From positions 186,001-250,000 of the forward strand of contig JAEWHC010000005.1 in assembly GCA_023387985.1 (NCBI GenBank): DNA of 64,000 nucleotides. The letters run 5' to 3'. The notes below the pieces were generated by a model that saw only the letters and a list, made by a program, of their open reading frames with translations, was not told where the DNA came from and did no database searches. Below are positions 24,443 to 33,898 of the stretch, piece after piece (within the stretch, counting starts at the first letter, position 1; each line of letters opens with the position of its first letter). Made by a program: the position numbers and the translations under genes. Source of the stretch: Bacteroidota bacterium. Lineage in GTDB: Bacteria; Bacteroidota; Bacteroidia; Chitinophagales; Chitinophagaceae.

Positions 24443-27400
24443 ATGGGCAAAGAAACAGCAAGCATTTCTCCCTTTATCAAGAGCAGGCCGGTTTTACTGG
24501 TTTTGTGCGTACTCTTCATTGCTTTATCCCTTTCGGGCCATTATGAACCGCGACCCTTTGGAAGACGGGTGAACCAAACCAGCTATTCCGGCACGGATGG
24601 ATTGAACAACGAAGTTGTAGTGAAAATGGTGGAGGATAAATACGGGTTCATGTGGCTGTTGAATACGAATTCCCTGGAGTGGTTTAACGGACGCACTTTC
24701 CGTGAGATCACCAGGGAGGTTTTCAATTCATGGCTCCAGGTTAATGAATATTACGATATTGCGGAAAGCCCTGACCTGGAAATTTGGATATCCCATGACA
24801 GGGGCCTGAGCGTATATCAACCCGATACGTATACATTCCGCCAGTTTGCTGAAAAAGGGGCTGTGGTAACGGGCAAAAATAAATTCGTTGGGTTCACCGC
24901 AACGGAAACTGTGGTTTTTAATGGAAGGGAATTGTCATTTATTGACCGCAAAACAGGAGAGTTAGCCAGGAAAGACCTTTTTAACGGAAAAATTTATCCA
25001 ATTGAAAATTCAGTTTCCGGTTTTTATTTTTTAGAGGATTCCGGCATTTACTACATGAATGTAATAAATCCAAAGGAGAAGAAATTCCTGGAATCTCCTG
25101 CGGATAAACCAACCCATTTTTTTGCCCTCAGCGATTCAGAATATATCTACCAGTCAAACAATATGTTTACCCTGGTCAATCACCTGACTACAAAAGTCCA
25201 TAAAATTCCATTCCCTCCTTTCATAGGCCGCGAACCTCCCGGAGAACCTGTCAGCATTACCGTTACACCAGACAACTTACTGCTGATGGCTTTCTCAAAC
25301 GAAGTGCATTTATTAGACCGGAATACCTGGATTTATCAAAATAAACTCATCAATTCGGAAGGCGTTCCTTTGATCAGCAACGGCCATTTGAAATCCACGT
25401 ATATTGACAGAAAAGGAAATCTCTGGCTCTTTACCGATATACAGGGATTGATCGCACTAAATTATTCTTCTACTACATTAAAACAATATTCAACTTTTAA
25501 TTCACATGCTGATTATTGCATGCGGGTACTGGTAGATAAAGAAACCAACCAGATCTTTTCGGGTACCTATGCAAATGGTGTATTCATTTACGACAGTTCA
25601 CAACACCTTATCAGGCAACTTACAGAAAACGATCTTGGAGTTTCAAGCCCAATTGTTGGCATTGGTAAAATTGCACCACATGAATTTTTGATTTCAACAT
25701 TTAATACCAATTTTTTTTTACGCTACAATTCTGCCAGCCAATCAATCCAAAAAGTCTATCCCACTGATGAGATCAGCAGGTCGCAGGGATTAATAAATGG
25801 CTATTTCAGTAAATTTCTGCCACTACCCGGTAACCGCCTGCTATATAATAATGGCAGCGATTCTCTTTTTGAGATCAGGCTGATCAACAATGAAATTTAT
25901 TTTAAAACAGCGTCGCAGGAAAGCTGGGCCGCCTTGTTGCAAACCGGGCAGGTTTTACTTCATGCACCTGAATTTTATCCTTCCTGGCAGCAGAACTTTT
26001 TTTCTGGTTTTACCAGCGATAAAACTTTCGAAGGATTTGAATTGAACAGCTTTGTGAAATGGGGAGACAACTGGGCTTTCGGGACTCAGCTGGGTATAAT
26101 AGTAACGGACAGATTCGGCCGTGAACTTTATCATATTGACCAGGAATCGGGCTTGCCCAATAACCATGTGAATGCCATTTTGCTTGATGATGCACACAAT
26201 CTTTGGGTTAGCCATAACCGAGGAATTACCCGCATAACTCCCGAGCTCAACTTGTTAAATCTCAACAAAGCCGATGGGTTGCAGGGCGAGGAATTCAATT
26301 TGATCGCTGCTTACGAGTCTGAAGATGGCGAAATGTTTTTCGGCGGAAGTTCAGGGCTGAATTCCTTCCGCCCCGAAGACATCCGGAACTTCATAGACAG
26401 TCCGGCAATACGGCTTACCTATGTAGGACCAGCTAATAATCCTGCACCTAAGGATACGGCATACTGGAATATGAAACAGTTCACGTTTGCCAGCAATACC
26501 AACCAGTTACAGGTTGAATTCAGCGGAATCGGAAAATTTGGTTCCTCTTATTACAACTATCAATACCGTATCAAAGAGCATGGTCCACAATGGATCAATC
26601 TCAACAACAGCCAGGTGATATCGCTTTCGCTTTCGCCGGGAAACTACAATATTGAAATTGCCGGAAACCAGTCGTTCAACCCAGCCCTGGACTCGGCTCC
26701 CGCATTTTCCCTGATCATTGAACCTCCGTTCTATTTACGTTGGTGGGGTATTTTGGGTATGATTTTAATTGTCGTGGCAGCCACCTGGCTCCTGATGTTT
26801 CTTTTGGGTAGGCAAAAGCAAATAAGAAAAAAGATACAGCAGCAGCATGAAGAAAATCTTGAACGTGAACGCAACCGCATCAGCCGCGATTTGCACGACA
26901 ATATTGGAGCATATGCATCGGCTCTACTGTCTAATGTTGAAAAATTGCAACAGCAAACCGGACAAAACCCACATCTCAGTCAAATGAAGGAAAATGCGCA
27001 CCATATCCTTGCAAGTTTGCGGGATACAATCTGGGTTTTGGGTACCCGTGAAATGGATATGGTAACACTCCAGCAAAACTTCAACAATTTTTCCAGCAAG
27101 CTGCTCCGCAACTATGAGCATATTTCATATAACAGTGTTGACCAAATTGAAGTAAACCACGCATTGCCCACGTTCGTTGCGATGGATATCCTGAAAATTT
27201 TACAGGAAGGAATGCAAAATATTATTCTTCATAGTGAAGCAACGGAGGTGGATGTGAAATTCAGCAGTACGGATTCGATCGAGATTTTATTGAGTGATAA
27301 TGGAAAAGGATTTACGACCTTGCATAACGGAAAGGGCTATGGGCTTGGAAATATGGAATGGCGTGCCCGTCGCTCCGACCTGGATTTAAAAATAAACGGA

Positions 27401-27463
27401 CACTTAAAAGAAGGGTGTGCCATTTGTATCAAATTGGATTTGCCGGTTAATGGCAGGAAATAA
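24443..27463 (+). CDS. Beta-propeller sensor histidine kinase
   Basis: A 1006-residue sensor of the group seen in Bacteroidota with a periplasmic two-component-regulator propeller. An N-terminal signal or anchor (PVLLVLCVLFIALSLSG) is followed by propeller repeats (for example GLNNEVVVKMVEDKYGFMWLLNTNSLEWFNG, GLPNNHVNAILLDDAHNLWVSHNRGITR, GLQGEEFN), a Y_Y_Y-like strand region (about 660-760), a membrane helix (WWGILGMILIVVAATWLLMFLL) and a HisKA_3 kinase with His818 in RISRDLHDNIGAY, then the ATPase domain (DNGKGF, GYGLGNM). No receiver domain, so not a hybrid. The regulator gene follows after 26 bases. Confidence 0.92.
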   Translation: MGKETASISPFIKSRPVLLVLCVLFIALSLSGHYEPRPFGRRVNQTSYSGTDGLNNEVVVKMVEDKYGFMWLLNTNSLEWFNGRTFREITREVFNSWLQVNEYYDIAESPDLEIWISHDRGLSVYQPDTYTFRQFAEKGAVVTGKNKFVGFTATETVVFNGRELSFIDRKTGELARKDLFNGKIYPIENSVSGFYFLEDSGIYYMNVINPKEKKFLESPADKPTHFFALSDSEYIYQSNNMFTLVNHLTTKVHKIPFPPFIGREPPGEPVSITVTPDNLLLMAFSNEVHLLDRNTWIYQNKLINSEGVPLISNGHLKSTYIDRKGNLWLFTDIQGLIALNYSSTTLKQYSTFNSHADYCMRVLVDKETNQIFSGTYANGVFIYDSSQHLIRQLTENDLGVSSPIVGIGKIAPHEFLISTFNTNFFLRYNSASQSIQKVYPTDEISRSQGLINGYFSKFLPLPGNRLLYNNGSDSLFEIRLINNEIYFKTASQESWAALLQTGQVLLHAPEFYPSWQQNFFSGFTSDKTFEGFELNSFVKWGDNWAFGTQLGIIVTDRFGRELYHIDQESGLPNNHVNAILLDDAHNLWVSHNRGITRITPELNLLNLNKADGLQGEEFNLIAAYESEDGEMFFGGSSGLNSFRPEDIRNFIDSPAIRLTYVGPANNPAPKDTAYWNMKQFTFASNTNQLQVEFSGIGKFGSSYYNYQYRIKEHGPQWINLNNSQVISLSLSPGNYNIEIAGNQSFNPALDSAPAFSLIIEPPFYLRWWGILGMILIVVAATWLLMFLLGRQKQIRKKIQQQHEENLERERNRISRDLHDNIGAYASALLSNVEKLQQQTGQNPHLSQMKENAHHILASLRDTIWVLGTREMDMVTLQQNFNNFSSKLLRNYEHISYNSVDQIEVNHALPTFVAMDILKILQEGMQNIILHSEATEVDVKFSSTDSIEILLSDNGKGFTTLHNGKGYGLGNMEWRARRSDLDLKINGHLKEGCAICIKLDLPVNGRK

Positions 27464-27489
27464 TCTTGAAAAAAGCCGCCTGAACGAAT

Positions 27490-28164
27490 ATGGAAATACA
27501 TATAGCGATAGTTGATGACAAACCCATAAACAGGCAAACCTTGAGGCAAAAACTTTTTGGCTACAATGAACTGGTGGTGGACTTTGAAGCATCCAATGGC
27601 CTGGATTTTCTGGAAAAGCTGGAAGCTGCGGCCAGAAAGCCGGATATTATCCTGATTGATCTCGAAATGCCTGAAATTGATGGAATTGAAACCATCATGC
27701 GTGCGTCGCTGCGGTTCCCTGAATTGCGGTTTATAGTAGTAACCATTTTTGAAGACAGCAACCGCATTTTCAATGCGATAAAAATTGGCGCCTCCGGATA
27801 CCTGCTCAAGGATGATTCGGCCATTGATCTTGTGGAAGCCATAACCAATGTGTATGAACACAACTATATCCCTATGAGCCCTTCCGTGGCACGTAAGGCT
27901 ATGGATTTGCTGCGCATGTTGCCGGAATCGCCGGAACCGGGTAGCGAAAACCCAGTGCAGTCCAAAGAAAAACGAGGCATCACCAAAAGGGAAATGGAAG
28001 TGCTGAAACACCTGGCTTCCGGAAAAAATTACAAAGCCATCGGGCAGATCCTTTTCATCAGCCCGCTAACTGTAAGAAAACATGTAGTGAAAATCTACGA
28101 CAAATTGCATGTAAACAGCCGTACAGAAATCATCAACATCGCCCACCAAAAAAAATGGATTTGA
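27490..28164 (+). CDS. LuxR/NarL family response regulator
   Basis: A 224-residue regulator with a receiver domain (acid pocket Asp9/Asp10, phospho-acceptor Asp57 in ILIDLEMPEIDG, Lys in YLLKDDS) and a C-terminal LuxR-type helix-turn-helix (ITKREMEVLKHLASGKNYKAIGQILFISPLTVRKHVVKIYDKLHVNSRTEII). It pairs by position and by type (HisKA_3 kinases use LuxR-type regulators) with the upstream kinase. The proline-rich linker between domains is about 25 residues. ATG at 27490. Confidence 0.95.
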   Translation: MEIHIAIVDDKPINRQTLRQKLFGYNELVVDFEASNGLDFLEKLEAAARKPDIILIDLEMPEIDGIETIMRASLRFPELRFIVVTIFEDSNRIFNAIKIGASGYLLKDDSAIDLVEAITNVYEHNYIPMSPSVARKAMDLLRMLPESPEPGSENPVQSKEKRGITKREMEVLKHLASGKNYKAIGQILFISPLTVRKHVVKIYDKLHVNSRTEIINIAHQKKWI

Positions 28165-28186
28165 GAACGTCGATTCCATAAAAAAA

Positions 28187-28208
28187 CCGCTGCGGATGCA
28201 ACGGCTTT
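28187..28208. terminator. Possible bidirectional terminator
   Basis: CCGCTGC/GCAACGG stem with one C-A mismatch, an A run on the left and a TTTT on the right, between the convergent regulator gene and the A-type Fe-S carrier gene. Confidence 0.45.
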
Positions 28209-28229
28209 TGGGGCAAAAACAATTTGGGT

Positions 28230-28583
28230 TTACACAGCAAAGCTTTCGCCGCATCCGCAGCTCCTGCTGGCGTTAGGATTATTAAAATAAAAACCTTTGC
28301 CGTTTAGTCCATCACTAAAATCCAATTCGGTATTGACCAGGTATAAAAAACTTTTGAGATCGCAAACCAGGGTCAGGCCTTTATCTTCAAAAACCTGGTC
28401 CATGGGCTTTTTTTCATTGTCAAAATCCATTTTATAGGTGAGGCCACTGCAACCTCCACCTACCACGCTTACACGCAAAAAATAATCATCATTTACACCA
28501 ATACCCGCTTCGTCCATCAAATTATGGATCTTGCGTTCTGCTTTGTCGCTGATGGTTATTGCGTTATCTAAACTTACGTTCAT
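28230..28583 (-). CDS. A-type iron-sulfur carrier (HesB/IscA/SufA family)
   Basis: A 117-residue Fe-S cluster carrier with the three conserved cysteines: VVGGGCSGLTYKMDFD and the C-terminal SCGCGESF. It probably takes clusters from IscU and hands them to target proteins. Which subtype (IscA, SufA, ErpA) cannot be told. It is the last of three leftward genes iscS-iscU-this one, 45 bases after iscU, so it belongs to the same assembly operon. ATG at 28583. Confidence 0.93.
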   Translation of the reverse strand: MNVSLDNAITISDKAERKIHNLMDEAGIGVNDDYFLRVSVVGGGCSGLTYKMDFDNEKKPMDQVFEDKGLTLVCDLKSFLYLVNTELDFSDGLNGKGFYFNNPNASRSCGCGESFAV

Positions 28584-28628
28584 TACTTACTCTGAAATTT
28601 TTCTAATGCTAAGCGTTGGAAGATCCAA

Positions 28629-29045
28629 TCAGTGAACGCCTTTTTCGAATTCCAGGGCTTCAAACCCATTCTTCACGCGGTAATCGTTCACGGCCGCTTT
28701 AATGGCATCTTCAGCCAGTACTGAGCAGTGAATTTTAACCGGCGGCAGGCTAAGTTCTTCCACAATCTCCATATTATCAATCTGAAGCGCCTGATCCACC
28801 GATTTTCCCTTTAACCATTCGGTAGCCAGGCTGCTTGAAGCAATGGCTGAGCCGCATCCAAAAGTTTTAAATTTCGCATCGGTAATGGTACCGGATAGTT
28901 CATCCACCTCAATTTGCAGACGCATCACGTCACCGCATTCAGGTGCTCCTACCAAACCGGTTCCTACATTTTTTTTGCTTTTGTCCAGGGTTCCTACGTT
29001 TTTAGGATTCTGGTAATGGTCGATCAATTTGTCACTATATGCCAT
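28629..29045 (-). CDS. iscU: Iron-sulfur cluster scaffold IscU
   Basis: A 138-residue scaffold on which clusters are built with sulfur from IscS. The three ligand cysteines lie in GAPECGDVMRLQI, FKTFGCGSAIASSSLATEWLKGKS and KIHCSVLAEDAIKAAV, and the chaperone recognition motif LPPVK, which binds HscA, is kept. HscA and HscB are not in this window. ATG at 29045; 63 bases after iscS. Confidence 0.97.
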   Translation of the reverse strand: MAYSDKLIDHYQNPKNVGTLDKSKKNVGTGLVGAPECGDVMRLQIEVDELSGTITDAKFKTFGCGSAIASSSLATEWLKGKSVDQALQIDNMEIVEELSLPPVKIHCSVLAEDAIKAAVNDYRVKNGFEALEFEKGVH

Positions 29046-29108
29046 AATGCTTGTTTTTATAATTGTTTAAAAAACTGTCAAATATGCAGCTTTTGAATGG
29101 GCTGCAAA

Positions 29109-30329
29109 TCAATGGTGTGCCCATTCGATGGTATCCAAATCTATGCCCTCTTTATGCATTTCCCATAGCGGGCTCATTTCGCGTAATTTATTAACGGTAT
29201 GGGTTACCTGTTCAATGGTATAATCAATTTGTTCTTCTGTAGTGAAGCGGCTCAATCCAAAACGAAGACTGGAATGCGCCAAATCGTCACCCAAACCCAA
29301 AGCTTTTAATACGTAACTGGGTTCAAGGCTTGCACTGGTGCAGGCAGATCCTGAACTAACCGCAATGTTTTTGTTGAAACCCATCATTAGCCCTTCTCCT
29401 TCAACATATTTGAAACTGATATTGCTTACGTGGGGAAGGCGGTGATCAGGGTTTCCATTTACGTAGGATTCCTCAATTTCTTTTAAGGCAGATTCGAGCT
29501 TATCGCGAAGCTGGCTCGTGTGTGCCGAATCCTGTTCCATTTCCAAACGGCAAAGTTCGGCAGCTTTTCCAAAGCCTACTATACCAGGTACATTCAGGGT
29601 TCCACTGCGCATTCCTCTTTCATGACCACCACCATCAATCTGGGCTGTAACTTTTACCCTCGGTCCTTTCCGGCGTACATAGAGTGCACCAATTCCTTTG
29701 GGGCCATACATTTTGTGGGCGCTGAATGCGGCAAGATCTATTCCATCTGCTTTTACATCCACCGGAATTTTACCTATAGCCTGGGTAGCATCACTGAAAA
29801 ACAGCACATTGTGCTTTTTAGCCAGGGCGCCTATCTCTTTAACGGGTTGCACCACACCAATCTCATTGTTTGCATACATGATGGCGATCAATATGGTTTT
29901 ATCTGTAATGGCCGCTTCAAGTTCGTTCAAATCAATCCTTCCATCAGGCTTCACTTCAAGGTAGGTTACTTCACCACCAAGTTTTTCAATATGCTTGCAG
30001 GTATCCAACACAGCTTTGTGCTCAGTATTTACCGTAATAATGTGGTTTCCCTTTGCCGCGTACATTTCAAATACACCTTTAATGGCCAGGTTATCCGCTT
30101 CTGTAGCTCCGCTTGTGAAAATAATTTCTTTGGGATCGCAGTTGATCAATTTGGCTACCTGCTCGCGTGCATAATCCACTGCTTCCTCAGCCACCCAGCC
30201 AAATGGATGATTGCGACTGGCGGCATTTCCGAAATTCTGAGTAAAATAAGGCACCATCGCGTCCACTACCCTTGGATCGCAAGGGGTTGTCGCGTTGTTG
30301 TCTAAATAAATGGGGAACGTCAAACTCAT
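29109..30329 (-). CDS. iscS: Cysteine desulfurase IscS
   Basis: PLP enzyme that takes sulfur from cysteine for Fe-S clusters and thiolation. The 406-residue protein has IYLDNNATTPCDPRVVDAM, the PLP-binding Lys in FSAHKMYGPKGIGALY, and the mobile-loop catalytic Cys in VSSGSACTSASLEPSYVL, as in group I (IscS) desulfurases. First gene of iscS-iscU-A-type carrier. No IscR-type repressor gene is adjacent, unlike in proteobacteria. ATG at 30329. Confidence 0.97.
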   Translation of the reverse strand: MSLTFPIYLDNNATTPCDPRVVDAMVPYFTQNFGNAASRNHPFGWVAEEAVDYAREQVAKLINCDPKEIIFTSGATEADNLAIKGVFEMYAAKGNHIITVNTEHKAVLDTCKHIEKLGGEVTYLEVKPDGRIDLNELEAAITDKTILIAIMYANNEIGVVQPVKEIGALAKKHNVLFFSDATQAIGKIPVDVKADGIDLAAFSAHKMYGPKGIGALYVRRKGPRVKVTAQIDGGGHERGMRSGTLNVPGIVGFGKAAELCRLEMEQDSAHTSQLRDKLESALKEIEESYVNGNPDHRLPHVSNISFKYVEGEGLMMGFNKNIAVSSGSACTSASLEPSYVLKALGLGDDLAHSSLRFGLSRFTTEEQIDYTIEQVTHTVNKLREMSPLWEMHKEGIDLDTIEWAHH

Positions 30330-30401
30330 AATTTATATAATTTTCAACTTTAATTTATAGGGGTATTTTGCCAGTGGCTGAACATCTTGCATTTAAGGTC
30401 G

Positions 30402-30409
30402 CAAATTTA
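30402..30409 (-). promoter_or_regulatory. Possible promoter -7 element of the isc operon
   Basis: TAAATTTG on the minus strand is an exact consensus match 72 bases before the iscS ATG. A TTTG 14 bases further upstream (30424-30427) is closer than the usual -33 spacing, so support is limited. Confidence 0.35.
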
Positions 30410-30515
30410 ATTAAAAAATGACCCAAACCAGCTGTTAAGATGATGGCCATCAGTTCAAATTTCCAGAATTCGTAACACCTTTGACAGCGGAGAAGGGGAC
30501 TATTAAAACATTGTT

Positions 30516-30926
30516 ATGCAAAAGATTGAACATATAGGAATTGCTGTAAAAAACCTTAACGATTCTATCCCGGTTTATGAGGCTTTATTGGGTAGCCCTT
30601 GTTATAAAAAAGAGCGGGTAGAAAGCGAAAACGTTGAAACCGCTTTTTTCCAAGCAGGCCCCAACAAAATTGAATTGCTCGAAAGCAGTAAATCCGACGG
30701 AGTAATCGCGGGATTTATTGAAAAAAAGGGTGAAGGCATTCATCATATTGCATTCGATGTAGCGGATATCCGTGCAGAAATGGAGCGGCTGAAAAAGGCA
30801 GGATTCAGGCTGTTGAACGATGAACCTAAAAAAGGAGCTGACAACAAACTTATTTGCTTCGTACATCCCAAAACGACAAACGGCGTACTTGTGGAATTGT
30901 GTCAGGAAATGGTTCCGGAATCCTGA
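30516..30926 (+). CDS. mce: Methylmalonyl-CoA epimerase
   Basis: Interconverts (2R)- and (2S)-methylmalonyl-CoA in propionate metabolism. The 136-residue protein has the vicinal-oxygen-chelate fold: KIEHIGIAVKNLNDSIPVYEALLG (first metal His), KIELLES, GEGIHHIAFDVADI (second metal His) and VLVELCQ (metal Glu). Length and motif order match the family closely. Mutase genes are not in the window. ATG at 30516. Its last 25 bases overlap coaE on the other strand. Confidence 0.94.
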   Translation: MQKIEHIGIAVKNLNDSIPVYEALLGSPCYKKERVESENVETAFFQAGPNKIELLESSKSDGVIAGFIEKKGEGIHHIAFDVADIRAEMERLKKAGFRLLNDEPKKGADNKLICFVHPKTTNGVLVELCQEMVPES

Positions 30927-31525
30927 TTTTTCCTGTGGAGTTTTCCCGAAGAAAAGAGGCGGTCCAATTCCAGCACCTGCGGCAGTAAAGCGGCTGTGTC
31001 GTCGTTGTAAACCAGGAAATCACAAAGCATCATTTTGATCTTTTCATCGATTTGCCTTGCCATGCGCGCCTTCACTTTGGCTTCATCAGCGTCATCTCTT
31101 TTCATAGCCCATCTCAGGCGAAGTTTTAAAGGTGCAGAAACGCCTAACATGAAGTCCATTTCACCTGCAGATCCGGATTCGAAAAACAGGGCAGCCTCTT
31201 TTACGACATAACGCTGAGCATATTGTTTTTCCATCCAGGCAATTCCTTCGGCAATCACCACCGGATGCACAGCGGCATTGAGTTGCTGCAAGCTTGAAGG
31301 ATCATTAAATGCCAGTTTACTGATCAGTTCTCTGTTCAGGTTTTTCCCATTGTAGGCGGCCTCTCCAAAAATCCGGGTAATAATCGCACGAAGCGCTTCG
31401 TTTTCAACCATAAGCCGTTTGGCCTCGGTATCCGCATCAAAAACGGGCACACCAAGGCTGCGGAATATTGAAGCCACAACCGATTTGCCGGAACCAATGC
31501 CGCCGGTAATTCCTATTTTCAGCAT
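30902..31525 (-). CDS. coaE: Dephospho-CoA kinase
   Basis: Last step of coenzyme A synthesis: phosphorylates dephospho-CoA. The 207-residue P-loop kinase begins LKIGITGGIGSGKSVVASIF and has PVFDADTEAKRLM with the catalytic Asp, and the lid region MKRDDADEAKVKARMARQ. ATG at 31525, 8 bases after the MCE gene and so probably in the same transcript. The 3' end overlaps mce on the other strand. Confidence 0.95.
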   Translation of the reverse strand: MLKIGITGGIGSGKSVVASIFRSLGVPVFDADTEAKRLMVENEALRAIITRIFGEAAYNGKNLNRELISKLAFNDPSSLQQLNAAVHPVVIAEGIAWMEKQYAQRYVVKEAALFFESGSAGEMDFMLGVSAPLKLRLRWAMKRDDADEAKVKARMARQIDEKIKMMLCDFLVYNDDTAALLPQVLELDRLFSSGKLHRKNQDSGTIS

Positions 31526-31533
31526 GATGTAAT

Positions 31534-32589
31534 TTAATGAATCCTGATGGAATCCGGCTCTTCCCCTCTGCGGTATTGCTCCAGGGTTGTGGTATCGGTA
31601 ATCATGGGAACCATGAGCGGCTCACCCTTGTTGCGGCCTCCAAAAACGCTGATGTTTATATAACGTTTAGGATTCATCCTTAAATCCTGCAAAAGCAGGT
31701 TTAGGCTGTTCACGGTATTTTGAAGGTTATTGTATAAACGCTTTTCATTGATCAGTGCCCCGAGTGACCCTTCTGTTGAATTGAGCTTGTTCACAGTAAC
31801 CTGCAACGTACTCATGGTCTCGTCAAGCCGTTGAATGGTTTGCTCCAGTTCGAGCTGTGCAAGCTTTTGAGAGGTGGCATCCAGATTGGCTGCAATGGAA
31901 TTGAAACGATCACGATTGCCGGAGAATGTGGAAGTTACATCGGCCAGATTGGAGGTACTTTTTGCAATATTGGCTGAATTCGCTGCAACCATGCGGTTTA
32001 TAGATTCCACGGTGCGGGTAAGGTCGGCTGAAACTACCGAAAGATTTGCAATCGTTTGCCGAAGGTTGGCTTGCATTTGTTCATCGTATGTCGTGTTGAA
32101 TTTGGTCGTAATGCTATCCACATTGTTCAGTACCCCGTCGAGGGCTTTTTGGGTTGGTCCAAGTTTATCGAATATTGATCCGAAAAAATCCGGAGAAGTG
32201 TGTGTGCTGATCGTATCACCATGCTGCAGAATCTGGGCGGCATCGCCTTTTGTAATCTCAATGGCCGGTGTACCCAAAGGATTGCTCTTGACCTGTGCAA
32301 CAGAATTGTAGGGGATCTCAATATCCTCCGTGATCCGCAGGGTGACCAGAACTGAATTCAATTTGCGGTCACCGGGTCGGGTCTGGTAAACGGCGCCGAC
32401 CGCCAATCCGTTCATGATCACAGGGTTAGATGCCACCAGTCCGGAAATATTGTCGAACCGCGCATAAATCAGCGTTTCTTTATTCAAGGGATTTTTGCCT
32501 TTAAGAAAATTAAACCCCAGCACAGCCAGGGTAACGGTCAAAACAGTGAGCACGCCCACTTTTGTTTCATTGCTAATATTCAGCGCCAT
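31534..32589 (-). CDS. MlaD-like MCE domain protein
   Basis: A 351-residue protein with an N-terminal membrane anchor (GVLTVLTVTLAVLGFNFLKG) and one MCE domain (about 35-115: IYARFDNISGLVASNPVIMNGLAVGAV, NSVAQVKSNPLGTPAIEI), the substrate-binding part of ABC phospholipid transporters that exchange lipids between inner and outer membrane. The rest is a long helical/coiled-coil region (IVDSITTKFNTTY..., LEQTIQRLDETMSTLQVTVNKL), which could form the tunnel seen in longer MCE proteins. The matching permease and ATPase (MlaE, MlaF) are not in the window. ATG at 32589. Confidence 0.9.
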   Translation of the reverse strand: MALNISNETKVGVLTVLTVTLAVLGFNFLKGKNPLNKETLIYARFDNISGLVASNPVIMNGLAVGAVYQTRPGDRKLNSVLVTLRITEDIEIPYNSVAQVKSNPLGTPAIEITKGDAAQILQHGDTISTHTSPDFFGSIFDKLGPTQKALDGVLNNVDSITTKFNTTYDEQMQANLRQTIANLSVVSADLTRTVESINRMVAANSANIAKSTSNLADVTSTFSGNRDRFNSIAANLDATSQKLAQLELEQTIQRLDETMSTLQVTVNKLNSTEGSLGALINEKRLYNNLQNTVNSLNLLLQDLRMNPKRYINISVFGGRNKGEPLMVPMITDTTTLEQYRRGEEPDSIRIH

Positions 32590-32801
32590 AGGACAAAGTA
32601 AATAATTATTTGACGATAGCCAGGTTATTTTGGCATTTCTTTCTTTAAACCATTATAGATCTTTCAGTTAGAAGAAATACCCGGTTTTGCAGCAGATAGG
32701 GCGTTTTTTCAGTGGGGAAAGTGGAAAAACCTTAAGATGCGCGAAAACCCTTTTTCCAACTCAGGCAAGAACCCTGGAGAGGAAAATGAGGATCAGGACG
32801 G

Positions 32802-33785
32802 CTAATTTTCCGGAACCTGTGCATTTTGGGTAATCCGTTCGGTAACGGGATGCTCGGCAAGTTGTTTATACCGGCTTATGGCTGCGGCAATTGCTACGGC
32901 CATTTCCTGCTGACCTTCTTCACTGGCCAGGTAATCCTCTTCATCAAAGTGATCTATAAATCCGGTTTCAACTAGGATACTCGGCATTTGAGTGGCCTGA
33001 AGCACCCAGATGCCTTCCCAGTTTCTTTGCAAAACACCCCAGCTGTACCGGCCAACTTTTGCAAATTCTTCTTCCACATAACTTGCGAGCGTCAGGCTTT
33101 TCTGGAAGAAATAGCGGGTGTATTGTGAAGCGCGGATTCGGGCCTCCACCGGGTCCATCTGGAGCATTTCGGCATCCAAACTATCGTTTTCGCCGGTTTC
33201 AAAAACTTCAGCACTTTTACCAACGCTGTTCACTTTCTGGTTGTACCAGTCGCGGGCAAGTATATAGGTTTGCGTGCCTTTAATTTTGGGTTCCACACGG
33301 AAACTTTGATAAACCGGGACCGTTCTGGTTTGTTTAACTTTTTTGCGCGATTTACCCTTGCCTTGCCAAACATAAACGACTTGTTCTTTGGTTCCCACTT
33401 TTCTTCTTTCGTATCGTTGATTGTTGGGTGATGCATTGAGATGAATGGACACAAACAGATCTCCATTTGCCCGGTTGGCGAAATCCGCACGCCAGCGGAG
33501 TGCTGCGTTTTTATTGGTTTGATTTCCGGGCAATATATTGGTTTCACGGGTCATGAGCACATTCATACCCGGTTCTGTAGTTTTTAGTATATCACGTACT
33601 TTCAGGCTGATTGCCAATGCCAGGTCGGCTTCCCGGTTATACTTTCCCTGGGCACCACCATCTGAGCCTCCGTGGCCGGGATCGACAATAACCGTCTTGA
33701 CGGTCTGCTGCGCAAAACCAATCTGGCAGAAAAAACCGGTCAAAACCATGATTATAGCAACTCCAAGAAAGTTCGATTTATGCAT
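32802..33785 (-). CDS. N-acetylmuramoyl-L-alanine amidase (amidase_3)
   Basis: Cleaves between MurNAc and L-Ala of peptidoglycan in the periplasm. The 327-residue protein has a signal peptide (HKSNFLGVAIIMVLTGFFCQIGFAQ) and an amidase_3 domain with zinc ligands in VDPGHGGSDGGA, the Glu of NREADLALAISLKV and SIHLNASPN; the catalytic Glu lies in ILVETGFIDHFDEEDYL. An insertion of about 100 residues (RRKVGTKEQVVYVWQGKGKSRKKVKQ onward) between the third ligand and the catalytic Glu may shield the active site as in AmiA/B/C-type enzymes. ATG at 33785, divergent from lptD. Confidence 0.94.
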   Translation of the reverse strand: MHKSNFLGVAIIMVLTGFFCQIGFAQQTVKTVIVDPGHGGSDGGAQGKYNREADLALAISLKVRDILKTTEPGMNVLMTRETNILPGNQTNKNAALRWRADFANRANGDLFVSIHLNASPNNQRYERRKVGTKEQVVYVWQGKGKSRKKVKQTRTVPVYQSFRVEPKIKGTQTYILARDWYNQKVNSVGKSAEVFETGENDSLDAEMLQMDPVEARIRASQYTRYFFQKSLTLASYVEEEFAKVGRYSWGVLQRNWEGIWVLQATQMPSILVETGFIDHFDEEDYLASEEGQQEMAVAIAAAISRYKQLAEHPVTERITQNAQVPEN

Positions 33786-33898
33786 GTCCTATTTTTCAGA
33801 TTAAACAATTCTTTTGGTCGTTGAGTAAGGGTAAACCCTAATTTCGCTTTCTATACAAAAATAGCCGACTCTGACAGCTGTGAAAATAACTTTAACCG

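Noticed and set aside
28587..30329. Thought of an IscR-controlled isc operon
   Set aside because: No IscR-type gene or obvious IscR site is seen upstream of iscS; only a -7 element is present.
32737..32805. 22-codon plus-strand frame MRENPFSNSGKNPG...
   Set aside because: Very short, hydrophilic, overlaps the amidase stop, no promoter element; chance is most likely.
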